This document shows positions 1 to 6,079 of a DNA stretch of 21,932 nt, piece by piece. Under the pieces are notes generated by a model. The model was given only the letters and a program-made list of their open reading frames with translations. It was not told the origin of the DNA and did no database searches. The position numbers and the translations under genes were made by a program. Origin of the DNA: CAIPVR01 sp049316905. Lineage in GTDB: Bacteria > Actinomycetota > Acidimicrobiia > Acidimicrobiales > Microtrichaceae. The DNA is taken from positions 1 through 21,932 of the forward strand of contig JBMOJH010000052.1 of NCBI GenBank assembly GCA_049316905.1, given 5' to 3'. Each line of letters starts with the position of its first letter. Positions within the stretch are counted from its first letter, which is position 1.

Positions 1-2
1 CC

Positions 3-1436
3 ACCGCGGCGGTCGCGGCCGCGTGCACCGGCACGTCCTCCACCCAGGTCGCGGTGCGGGCCGAGACGACGGTGCCCCGCCGCACCACCACGACCGCGCC
101 GCCGGACTGCGCCCAGATGCTCCCCGCCGACGGCAAGGCCTCGCAGCTGCTGATGGCCACCGTGTCCAACCCGGGCCGCGCCCAGCCGCTCGTGGCGGAG
201 GGGACGATCGGCGGCATGGTGCTGTCCGGCGAGCAGTCCTCGCAGGTGGCGGGCCAGATCACGGCCGCGATCGCCGACGCGCCGCTGCCGGTCACGGTGG
301 CGGCCGACGAGGAGGGTGGCGGAACCCAGCAGCTCCGCAACTCGGCGGGCCAACTGGCCGCGGCGGCCACCCTCGGCAAGGGCACCCCGCAGGATGCGGC
401 CACCGCCACCGGCGAGCACGCCGCGAAGGTGAAGGCCCAGGGCGTGACCATGGTCTTCGCCCCGGTGGCCGACAGCGGCAGCGGCGGCGTGCTCGGCACG
501 CGGACCTACGGCAGCGACCCGGCGGCCGTCGGCGACATGGTCGCGGCGGTGATCCCGTCGATCCTGGACCAGGGCGTCCTGCCGGTCGTCTCGCACTGGC
601 CCGGGGTGGGCCGCGGCTCGGCCGACCCGTCGCAGAAGCTGACCACCGTCGCCCAGATCGACACCCTGCGCACCCGTGACCTCGTCCCGTTCGACCGGGC
701 CATCGCGGCCGGGGTCCCGGCAGTGCTCGTGACCCACGCCGTGATCCCCGGCCTGACCGGCACCAAGGAGCCCGCCACGCTCTCGAGGGCCGCCATCACC
801 GACGAGCTGCGGGGCCGTCAGGGCTTCCAGGGCCTCGTGGTCACCGACGACCTCGGCTCCCCCGCCGTCACCGGGCTGACGACCCAGGCCGAGGCCGCGG
901 AGCTCGCCATCGGGGCCGGCGCGGACGTGGCCGTCGTCAACGGCCAGGACGCAGCCCGCGCCGCGTACGCCCGCCTGGTGGACGCCATCACCGCCCGGCG
1001 CCTCGACCCGGACCAGGTGACGGCCTCGGTCCGCCGGGTGCTGGCCACCAAGGGCATCACCGGGCAGTGCCTCGACGCAGTCGCCCGCTACTCGGCGCTG
1101 CAGCGCGGCGGATCCACCGACGGCACCACCACCGGCGGCACGACCGACGGCTCCGGCTCCACCACCGTGGACGGTTCGACCACCACGGTGGACCCCGCGA
1201 GCCAGAGCCAGACGCCGGGCGCGGGCACCATCGTGCGGACCGGCCCGCCCACCACTCGCGGCGCGGGGTCGTCGAGCGGGTCGGGGTCGTCGAGCGGGTC
1301 GGGGTCGTCGAGCGGGTCGGGGTCGTCGAGCGGGTCGGGAGCGGGGACGGCGACCAGCTCGTCGCTGCCCCGCACGACCACCACGCTCCCGCGCACCACC
1401 ACCACGCTGCTGCGGGTCACGACCACCGCGGGCTGA
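3..1436 (+). CDS. GH3-like (NagZ-type fold) lipoprotein with Ser/Gly and Thr-rich tail, 5' end outside window
   Basis: The reading frame is open from the first complete codon, so the start lies upstream of the window. The visible N-terminus reads TAAVAAACTG, like the end of a lipoprotein signal peptide, with the lipobox Cys at bases 24-26; the protein is probably membrane-anchored outside the cell. The body resembles the N-terminal domain of glycoside hydrolase family 3 (beta-N-acetylglucosaminidase, NagZ): GTIGGMVL, ADEEGGG near base 303, FAPVAD, SHWPGVG near base 591, VTDDLGSPAV near base 843. The nucleophile-type Asp (bases 846-848) is present. The family motif KH(F/I)PG(H/L)GxxxxD(S/T)H is degraded: Lys is Ser, and D(S/T)H reads DPS, so the acid/base His is missing. 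Activity is therefore doubtful. The C-terminus (from about base 1110) is low complexity: TTTGGTTDG, SSSGSG repeats, then TTTTLPR units, probably a cell-wall spacer. It is convergent with the next gene. Confidence 0.7.
   Translation, partial: TAAVAAACTGTSSTQVAVRAETTVPRRTTTTAPPDCAQMLPADGKASQLLMATVSNPGRAQPLVAEGTIGGMVLSGEQSSQVAGQITAAIADAPLPVTVAADEEGGGTQQLRNSAGQLAAAATLGKGTPQDAATATGEHAAKVKAQGVTMVFAPVADSGSGGVLGTRTYGSDPAAVGDMVAAVIPSILDQGVLPVVSHWPGVGRGSADPSQKLTTVAQIDTLRTRDLVPFDRAIAAGVPAVLVTHAVIPGLTGTKEPATLSRAAITDELRGRQGFQGLVVTDDLGSPAVTGLTTQAEAAELAIGAGADVAVVNGQDAARAAYARLVDAITARRLDPDQVTASVRRVLATKGITGQCLDAVARYSALQRGGSTDGTTTGGTTDGSGSTTVDGSTTTVDPASQSQTPGAGTIVRTGPPTTRGAGSSSGSGSSSGSGSSSGSGSSSGSGAGTATSSSLPRTTTTLPRTTTTLLRVTTTAG
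1265..1336 (+). repeat. Four perfect 18-bp tandem repeats inside the lipoprotein gene
   Basis: The unit GGGGTCGTCGAGCGGGTC occurs four times head to tail, starting at 1265, 1283, 1301 and 1319. It encodes the six-residue unit GSSSGS in the flexible tail. The exact identity at DNA level, including third positions, points to recent slippage or recombination, so copy number may vary between strains. Confidence 0.95.
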
Positions 1437-1455
1437 GCCCCGGTGCCGGGCTCAG
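1433..1455. terminator. Hairpin over both stop codons of a convergent pair
   Basis: CTGAGCCC (1433-1440) pairs with GGGCTCAG (1448-1455) around a 7-nt loop. The stem spans the lipoprotein stop and the last codons of the LLM gene. It would work on either strand, but no T-run follows. A bidirectional terminator is inferred. Confidence 0.5.
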
Positions 1456-2213
1456 TCCCGGGCGGCGTCCACGAGCGACGCCACGGCGTCGAGGTCGAAC
1501 GGGTCACCGGTCATCACGATGAGGTGCGTCGCGCCGGCGTCGAGGTAGGCCTGCCAGTCGCCGACCTCCCCGGGGTTGATGCACACGGTGCGCTCCACCG
1601 CCGACGGGTCGCGGCCGACCTCGGCGCACCAGTCGTCGAGCACCCCGTTCAGCTCCGCGAAGTTCTCGGGTGGCCCGAACGTGTTCCACCCGTCGGCACG
1701 CTCGGCCACGAGCCGGAGGGTGACCTTGCGGCCGGAGCCGCCGATCAGGATGGGCAACGGCCCCACCGGCGGCGGCGTCAGCCGGGCCAGCCGGTCCTGG
1801 ATGATCGGCAGGTCCCGCTCGAGGTCCGCCAGGCGCGACCGCGCGGTACCGAAGTCGTAGCCGTACTCGGTGTAGTCGCGCTCGAACCACCCGGAGCCGA
1901 TGCCCAGGGTGAAGCGGCCGCCCGCGACGTGGTCGATCGTGCGGCTCATGTCGGCCAAGAGGTTGGGGTTCCGGTACGAATTGCAGGTGACCATCGCCCC
2001 CAGCCGCACCCGCTCGGTGCGAGCGGCCATGGCGGCGAGCAGCGTGTAGGCCTCGTAGTGCGTCGCATCGGGGTCGCCGTAGAGCGGGTAGAAGTGGTCC
2101 CAGATCCACACGGAATCGGCACCGAGTCCCTCGGCGGCCACCGCACCCTCGAGCAGGGCCTCGACCGTGGTCGCCTGGGGATGGAGCTGGACACCGACCT
2201 GGAAGCGGGACAT
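1452..2213 (-). CDS. LLM-class (luciferase-like) F420-dependent oxidoreductase
   Basis: A 253-residue protein with the bacterial luciferase-like TIM-barrel pattern: FQVGVQLHPQ at the N-terminus, GADSVWIWDHF around residue 33, AARTERVRLGAMV, the signature DHVAGGRFTLGIGSGWFERDY around residues 90-110, and PILIGGSGRKVTLRLVAERADGWN around 155-180. Actinobacterial members of this family usually use reduced F420, sometimes FMN; the substrate cannot be read from sequence. The ATG at 2213 fits the family start, but no good Shine-Dalgarno sequence precedes it. It is divergent from the CBS gene across 137 bp that hold a palindrome and a promoter, and convergent with the upstream lipoprotein. The length is somewhat short for the family, which often runs 280-350 residues. 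Confidence 0.85.
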   Translation of the reverse strand: MSRFQVGVQLHPQATTVEALLEGAVAAEGLGADSVWIWDHFYPLYGDPDATHYEAYTLLAAMAARTERVRLGAMVTCNSYRNPNLLADMSRTIDHVAGGRFTLGIGSGWFERDYTEYGYDFGTARSRLADLERDLPIIQDRLARLTPPPVGPLPILIGGSGRKVTLRLVAERADGWNTFGPPENFAELNGVLDDWCAEVGRDPSAVERTVCINPGEVGDWQAYLDAGATHLIVMTGDPFDLDAVASLVDAARD

Positions 2214-2248
2214 GCCGTGGCCAACCGCACGCGGGCCGCAGGCCTTCC

Positions 2249-2258
2249 CGTCATGACG
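2249..2258. promoter_or_regulatory. Perfect 10-bp palindrome in a divergent intergenic region
   Basis: CGTCATGACG is perfectly self-complementary. It lies between the divergent LLM and CBS genes and ends 3 bp before the -35 element proposed for the CBS gene, a place where a dimeric regulator could bind. No regulator gene lies next to it, so the operator role is speculative. Confidence 0.25.
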
Positions 2259-2261
2259 TGA

Positions 2262-2290
2262 GTGACATTCGGACCCGGTACGTCCATACT
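2262..2290 (+). promoter_or_regulatory. Sigma-70-type promoter for the CBS-domain gene
   Basis: GTGACA (2262-2267, 5 of 6 to TTGACA) and CATACT (2285-2290, 4 of 6 to TATAAT) are separated by exactly 17 bp. Transcription would start near 2297, giving about 54 nt of 5' UTR before the ATG at 2351. Confidence 0.5.
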
Positions 2291-2350
2291 GGAGTGAACA
2301 ACGTCACACGGCCGGGGGTGGAGCCCGGCCGCCGTGCAGGGGGGTCAGTC

Positions 2351-2785
2351 ATGCGTGTCGCAGGGATCCTGTCCGCCAAGGGGGCCACGGTCGCCACCGT
2401 TCCCCCGCAGACCCCGGTGGCCGAGGCCGCCGGCCAGCTCCGGCTCCGTGGCGTGGGCGCACTGGTGGTGTCCGACGACGGCCGGGCGGTGCTGGGCCTG
2501 GTGAACGAGCGCGACCTGGTGCGGCGGATCGCGGAACGTGGCGCCGCCGCCCTCGGCGAGCCGGTGGCCGAGGTCATGGACACCTCGGTGCTCACCTGCA
2601 CGCCGGAGGACGACATCGAGACCCTCGCCCGCATGATGACCGAGCACCGCCAACGGCACCTGCCGGTGCTCGTGGAGGGCCGGCTCGCGGGCATCGTCAG
2701 CATCGGCGACGTGGTCAAGGCCCGCCTCGAGGAGCTCGAGGACGAGCGCCGGCACCTCCACGACTACATCACCACCGGTCGCTGA
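2351..2785 (+). CDS. Two-CBS-domain protein
   Basis: A 144-residue soluble protein made almost only of a CBS pair (Bateman module), which typically binds adenine nucleotides such as AMP, ATP or SAM. CBS1 spans about residues 1-60 (MRVAGILSAKG, TVPPQTPVAEAAGQLRLRGVGALVV, GLVNERDLVRRIAERG); CBS2 about 70-128 (VAEVMDTSVLTCTPEDDIETLARMM, RHLPVLVEGRLAGIVSIGDVVKARL). The ATG at 2351 was chosen over an in-frame start at 2258 because the domain starts there and a purine-rich ribosome site (CAGGGGGG) sits just before it; 2258 would also overlap the promoter. The C-terminal LEELEDERRHLHDYI looks helical. Such stand-alone proteins are called CBS-domain or inosine-monophosphate-dehydrogenase-related proteins, but no catalytic domain is present. 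The ligand and partner are unknown. Confidence 0.85.
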   Translation: MRVAGILSAKGATVATVPPQTPVAEAAGQLRLRGVGALVVSDDGRAVLGLVNERDLVRRIAERGAAALGEPVAEVMDTSVLTCTPEDDIETLARMMTEHRQRHLPVLVEGRLAGIVSIGDVVKARLEELEDERRHLHDYITTGR

Positions 2786-2809
2786 CCGGGCGCCCGGCCC
2801 TGGCCCGGA

Positions 2810-2825
2810 CCCGGCCGGAGCCGGG
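2810..2825. terminator. Short GC hairpin between convergent genes
   Basis: CCCGGC (2810-2815) pairs with GCCGGG (2820-2825) across the loop CGGA. A second perfect palindrome, CCGGGCGCCCGG, sits at 2786-2797 directly after the CBS stop. The whole 44-bp gap is G+C rich with no T-run. The terminator role is inferred from position. Confidence 0.35.
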
Positions 2826-2829
2826 GCGA

Positions 2830-3921
2830 TCAGGCGGTGGCGCGGTCGCGGGCCACCTCGTCGAGGAGCTCGTACTCCTCGGAGGTGTCCGCCCAGTCCT
2901 CGAACTGGATGACGCCGACCTCGGTGAACCGCTGGCGGAGCCAACCCGTCTCGCCGGGCCCGGCGCCGGCGTCGAGCAGCCCGAGCTTCTTGCAGTTCGG
3001 CACGATCTTGGAGAACAGCAGCGCCTGGAACTCGAGCATCTGCGGCGGGGTGTGCTCATCGAGGAACGCGCTCACCGCGGTGCTGTCGGCACCCATGCGC
3101 TCCCAGACCTCGGCGTGGTGGAAGCGTCGCTGCAGCCGGACCGCCGCGTCGAAGGCGAACTCCTGGCGCTCCCGGAGTTCGGCGGTGGTGAGACCGGCGT
3201 AGAACTCCTGCAGCGACAGGACCCCGAAGGCCACGTGGCGGGCCTCGTCGCTCATCACGTAGCGGAGCAGCTGCTTGAGGAGCGGTTCGTTCGTCATCTG
3301 GTGCATGAAGCCGAAGGCGGCCAGCGCGAGGCCCTCCACCATGATCTGCATGCCCAGGTAGGTGACGTCCCAACGCTCGTCGCGCAGGATGTCGTCGAGC
3401 AGGGCCCGCAGGTTGTCGTTGATGCCGTACTGGGTGCCGAGCTTCTCCTGCAGGTAGCGGGCGAACACCTCCACGTGACGGGCCTCGTCCATCACCTGCG
3501 TGGACGCGTAGTACTTGGCGTCGATCCACGGCACCGTCTCGACGATCCGCGAGGTACACAGCAGCGCGCCCTGCTCGCCGTGCATGAACTGGCTGAGCAG
3601 TGAGTTCTGCATCTCGACGCCGAGCTGCAGCCACTCGACATCACCGAAGGACCGGACGGGCGAGTCGGGGTGCTCGGCCAGGATCGCGAAACGGTTGAGC
3701 CCGCCGCCCAGCTCCGCCGCCACCTTCTCGGGATCCACGTCGGTGGACCAGTCGAGGTCGGTCGAGCCGTTCCACTGCGAGTTCTTGGCCTTCTCGTACA
3801 GCTTGCCGAGCGCGGCGCGACTGCGGCCGTAGTCCCACGTGAAGGTGGTCGGGATCTCCGCCTCGACCGCATGGATGGTGTCGAGCACCTCGCCGCGGTC
3901 GATCTGCTCGAACGTCGTCAT
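2830..3921 (-). CDS. Ferritin-like diiron protein (R2-like/AurF-like oxygenase candidate)
   Basis: A 363-residue helical protein with a complete carboxylate-bridged diiron ligand set. Numbering from the ATG at 3921, these are Glu116 (HGEQGAL), Glu146 and His149 (MDEARHVEVF), Glu196 (MVEGLAL), Glu226 and His229 (SDEARHVAFG). The spacing E-30-ExxH repeats in both halves, the pattern of ferritin-like R2 and AurF-type oxygenases. Such proteins activate O2 for hydroxylation, N-oxygenation or radical formation; the substrate is unknown. The ATG at 3921 is preferred to one at 3954 because AGGGGG lies 6 nt before it. A perfect inverted repeat (3935-3952) sits just upstream of that ribosome site. leuA is the next gene upstream on the same strand, 126 bp away, behind a terminator-like hairpin, so co-transcription is not assumed. 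Why not ferritin: it is far longer and lacks a cage-type sequence. Confidence 0.75.
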   Translation of the reverse strand: MTTFEQIDRGEVLDTIHAVEAEIPTTFTWDYGRSRAALGKLYEKAKNSQWNGSTDLDWSTDVDPEKVAAELGGGLNRFAILAEHPDSPVRSFGDVEWLQLGVEMQNSLLSQFMHGEQGALLCTSRIVETVPWIDAKYYASTQVMDEARHVEVFARYLQEKLGTQYGINDNLRALLDDILRDERWDVTYLGMQIMVEGLALAAFGFMHQMTNEPLLKQLLRYVMSDEARHVAFGVLSLQEFYAGLTTAELRERQEFAFDAAVRLQRRFHHAEVWERMGADSTAVSAFLDEHTPPQMLEFQALLFSKIVPNCKKLGLLDAGAGPGETGWLRQRFTEVGVIQFEDWADTSEEYELLDEVARDRATA

Positions 3922-3934
3922 CTCAGGCCCCCTG

Positions 3935-3952
3935 GCGTCCGTCGTCGGACGC
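3935..3952 (-). promoter_or_regulatory. 7-4-7 inverted repeat before the diiron gene (operator or RNA hairpin)
   Basis: On the minus strand this reads GCGTCCG-ACGA-CGGACGC, a perfect 7-bp stem with a 4-nt spacer, 13 nt before the ATG and abutting the AGGGGG ribosome site. It starts one base after a -10-like TATCGT, so it would cover the expected transcription start. It shares the core TCCGAC(G/C)ACGGA with the repeat at 9888-9905. Confidence 0.4.
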
Positions 3953-3958
3953 ACGATA
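3953..3958 (-). promoter_or_regulatory. Possible -10 element of the diiron gene
   Basis: TATCGT on the minus strand fits the actinobacterial TANNNT pattern and lies 31 nt before the ATG. No convincing -35 element is visible at 16-19 bp upstream. Confidence 0.3.
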
Positions 3959-3983
3959 CCCGTCTTGGGTTTCCGCTCCCGGT

Positions 3984-4016
3984 CGCCCCCGAACCGGGTG
4001 GGGCGGACCGGGGGCG
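3984..4016 (-). terminator. Candidate leuA terminator
   Basis: On the minus strand CGCCCCCG and CGGGGGCG form a perfect 8-bp stem around a 17-nt loop, about 30 nt after the leuA stop. There is no U-tract, as is common in high-GC actinobacteria. Confidence 0.35.
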
Positions 4017-4047
4017 GCGCGGGTCGGATGGGCGGGGTCGGTGAGCC

Positions 4048-5838
4048 TCAGGTGCCGCGGTGGCGGTTCAGCGCGGACACCACCGCCTTGAGCGACGCCG
4101 TGAGGATGCTCTGGTCGAGCCCCACGCCCCAGCGGATCGCGCCGTCGGCGCCCTTCGTCTCCACGAACGCGGCCGCCACGGCGTCGCTGCCGGTCGCGGC
4201 CGCCGGCCCGCTCGCGGCGGTCGCCCCGGCGGACACCGCGTGCTCGGAGTAGTCGACCACGTCGAGGTCCACGCCGATCCCGTCGCGCAGCGCGTGGACG
4301 AACGCGGAGATCGGGCCGGAGCCGGCGCCGGTCACCGTCACCGGCGCGCCGTCGACGAGCAACTGGGCCGTGATCGTGGACCGGTCGCCCTGCTCCCCGC
4401 CGCTGGTCGTGGCCTCGGCCGAGCGCAGCACCACCGACGGACCGCCGTCCGGCGCGGTGAGGTAGGCACCGTCGAAGGCCTGCCACATCTCGGACGGCGT
4501 GATCTCCCCGCCCGACGCCTCGGCCCGGATCTGGATCTCCCGGGAGAACTCGATCTGCAGCCGCCGGGGCAGGTCCAGGCCGTACTCGGCCTTCATCACG
4601 TAGGCCACGCCGCCCTTGCCGGACTGGCTGTTGACCCGGATCACACCGTCGTAGGTCCGGCCCAGGTGGGCGGGGTCCACGGGCAGGTAGGGCACCTGCC
4701 AGGTCTCGTAGTCGTCGTGGGCCTCGGTGTCGCCCCCGGAGATGGCCGCCACGCCCTTCTTGATGGCGTCCTGGTGCGAGCCGGAGAACGCCGTGTAGAC
4801 GAGGTCGCCCACGTAGGGGTGGCGCTCGTGGACCGGCAGGCGGTTGCAGTACTCCGCGGTGCGACGCAGCGCGTCGATGTCGGAGAAGTCGAGCTCCGGA
4901 TCCACGCCCTGGGTGAACAGGTTCAGCCCGATGGTGACCAGGTCCACGTTGCCGGTCCGCTCCCCGTTGCCGAACAGGGTGCCCTCCACCCGGTCGGCGC
5001 CGGCCAGCAGGCCGAGCTCGGCCGCGGCCACCGCGGTGCCCCGGTCGTTGTGCGGGTGCAGCGACAGGATGACCTGGTCGCGGTTCGGGACGTTGCGGTG
5101 CACGTACTCGACCACGTCCGCGTAGATGTTCGGCATGTACATCTCGACCGTGGCGGGCACGTTGATGATCACCCGCTCCCCCGGCGACAGGTCGAGCGCT
5201 TCCATCACCGCGGCCGAGATCTCGATCGCGTAGTCGGGCTCGGTGCCGGTGAAGGACTCGGGCGAGTACTCGTAGCGGATGCGCGTGTCGGGGATGCGGT
5301 CCTCGAACTTACGGACCAGACGGGCCGCGTCGGTGGCGATCTGCGTGATGCCGTCACGGCCCATGCCGAACACCACGTCGCGTTGGAGCACCGAGGTGGA
5401 GTTGTAGAAGTGCACGATCGCCGAGTGCGCGCCCTGCAGGCCCTCGTAGGTCCGCTCGATCAGCTCGGGACGGCACTGCACCAGCACCTGGATCGTGACG
5501 TCGTCGGGGATGAGGTCGCCCTCGATGATCTCGCGCACGAAGTCGAAGTCGGTCTGCGAGGCCGAGGGGAAGCCCACCTCGATCTCCTTGAACCCCATGT
5601 CCACCAACGTGGTGAACATCTTCATCTTGCGGGCGGGGTCCATCGGGTCGATCAGCGCCTGGTTGCCGTCACGCAGGTCCACCGAGCACCAGGTGGGGGC
5701 GCGGTCGAGCACCTGGTTGGGCCATGTGCGGGCAGCGAGCCCGCCGTTCGGCGATCCGCCCTGCTCCGCGGCGAGGGGGAGGAACGGCCGGTACTTCTCG
5801 AAGGGCATCTGCTTCGGGGCGGCGGGTTCCGTGGCCAT
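4048..5838 (-). CDS. leuA: 2-isopropylmalate synthase
   Basis: Catalyses the first committed step of leucine synthesis: 2-oxoisovalerate plus acetyl-CoA gives (2S)-2-isopropylmalate. The 596-residue length and the start MPFEKYRPF match the long actinobacterial LeuA type. The TIM-barrel domain carries metal-binding DLRDGNQ (residues 54-60) and HPHNDRG (His261 and His263), and GNGERTGN (290-297). The C-terminal part (about 430-596) is the LeuA regulatory domain for leucine feedback inhibition (VTVTGAGSGPISAFVHAL, VVDYSEHAV). An Ala/Gly-rich insert near residue 535 (SAGATAASGPAAATGSDA) looks like a loop extension. ATG at 5838 is preceded by AGGA. Upstream lie a leucine-rich leader peptide, two hairpins and a promoter, indicating attenuation control. 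No other leu genes are in the window. Confidence 0.97.
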   Translation of the reverse strand: MATEPAAPKQMPFEKYRPFLPLAAEQGGSPNGGLAARTWPNQVLDRAPTWCSVDLRDGNQALIDPMDPARKMKMFTTLVDMGFKEIEVGFPSASQTDFDFVREIIEGDLIPDDVTIQVLVQCRPELIERTYEGLQGAHSAIVHFYNSTSVLQRDVVFGMGRDGITQIATDAARLVRKFEDRIPDTRIRYEYSPESFTGTEPDYAIEISAAVMEALDLSPGERVIINVPATVEMYMPNIYADVVEYVHRNVPNRDQVILSLHPHNDRGTAVAAAELGLLAGADRVEGTLFGNGERTGNVDLVTIGLNLFTQGVDPELDFSDIDALRRTAEYCNRLPVHERHPYVGDLVYTAFSGSHQDAIKKGVAAISGGDTEAHDDYETWQVPYLPVDPAHLGRTYDGVIRVNSQSGKGGVAYVMKAEYGLDLPRRLQIEFSREIQIRAEASGGEITPSEMWQAFDGAYLTAPDGGPSVVLRSAEATTSGGEQGDRSTITAQLLVDGAPVTVTGAGSGPISAFVHALRDGIGVDLDVVDYSEHAVSAGATAASGPAAATGSDAVAAAFVETKGADGAIRWGVGLDQSILTASLKAVVSALNRHRGT

Positions 5839-5923
5839 GGGGGTTCCTGTCGGGTCGCTGTCGTGTGGTGGGTCTGGCTGGCTGTCGTGACGGACGCTGT
5901 GCGGCCGGTCGCTGACGCGGGAA

Positions 5924-5988
5924 CCGCCCCCGAAAACCGAAGAACCTCCTGCGGGGACGCAGGAGGTTCGGCGAGCCGGCGGGGGCGG
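5924..5988 (-). promoter_or_regulatory. Long-range 9-bp complement enclosing the attenuator hairpin
   Basis: On the minus-strand RNA, CCGCCCCCG (5988-5980), mostly in the loop of the first hairpin, is perfectly complementary to CGGGGGCGG (5932-5924) after the U-rich stretch. It could be part of an alternative fold, although GC-rich complements arise easily by chance here. Confidence 0.3.
5931..5969 (-). terminator. Attenuator terminator hairpin upstream of leuA
   Basis: GAACCTCCTGC (5969-5959) and GCAGGAGGTTC (5952-5942) form a perfect 11-bp stem with a 6-nt loop, followed on the minus strand by the U-rich TTCGGTTTTCG. This is the most classical intrinsic terminator in the window, and it lies between a Leu-codon leader and leuA, which is where an attenuator belongs. 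The 3' arm AGGAGG could alternatively pair with CCTCCT at the leader's Leu codons (6010-6005). Confidence 0.75.
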
Positions 5989-5995
5989 GCTCGCC
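5970..5995 (-). promoter_or_regulatory. Leader hairpin overlapping the leader-peptide stop codon
   Basis: GGCGAGCC (5995-5988) pairs with GGCTCGCC (5977-5970) around a 10-nt loop. The first paired G is the last base of the leader's TAG, and the stem directly abuts the terminator stem. A ribosome on the last codons would block it, so it is a good candidate for the ribosome-sensing part of the attenuator. Confidence 0.5.
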
Positions 5996-6027
5996 TAGGT
6001 CAGAAGGAGGACGTTCGCAGCGGTCAT
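5995..6027 (-). CDS. leuL: leuA leader peptide MTAANVLLLT (attenuation sensor)
   Basis: A ten-codon ORF, ATG to TAG, with three consecutive leucine codons (CTC CTT CTG, 6009-6001) next to a Val codon, 156 nt upstream of leuA on the same strand. In classical attenuation a ribosome stalls on such codons when charged leucyl-tRNA is scarce and changes the downstream RNA fold. Two features support it: a terminator hairpin follows and the promoter sits directly upstream. The -10 element lies only 8 nt before the ATG, so the mRNA would begin about 1-3 nt before the start codon and translation would be (near-)leaderless. The symbol follows the role, not a match to a named gene. Peptides this short can be chance, but the Leu run, position and hairpin together make chance unlikely. 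Confidence 0.8.
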   Translation of the reverse strand: MTAANVLLLT

Positions 6028-6035
6028 CGCCCGTC

Positions 6036-6064
6036 AGCGTACGGCAGGACGGCCGCGGTGGCAA
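6036..6064 (-). promoter_or_regulatory. leu leader promoter
   Basis: TTGCCA (6064-6059, 5 of 6 to TTGACA) and TACGCT (6041-6036, fits TANNNT) with a 17-bp spacer on the minus strand. The predicted transcription start is at about 6028-6030, right at the leader ATG (6027). It begins 16 bp after the DyP stop codon. Confidence 0.65.
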
Positions 6065-6079
6065 CGCACCAGCGCCGGC

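Noticed and set aside
1265..1336. Direct repeats that could suggest a CRISPR array
   Set aside because: Units are 18 bp, contiguous, without spacers, and keep the reading frame of a Ser/Gly tail.
5942..5952. AGGAGG in the leu terminator arm as a ribosome site for an extra small gene
   Set aside because: No start codon lies within 4-12 nt downstream on the minus strand, and the sequence is explained by pairing with the other arm.
5839..6027. T-box riboswitch in the leuA leader
   Set aside because: I see no T-box consensus or specifier stem, and the region is short. The Leu-codon ORF plus terminator explains it better.
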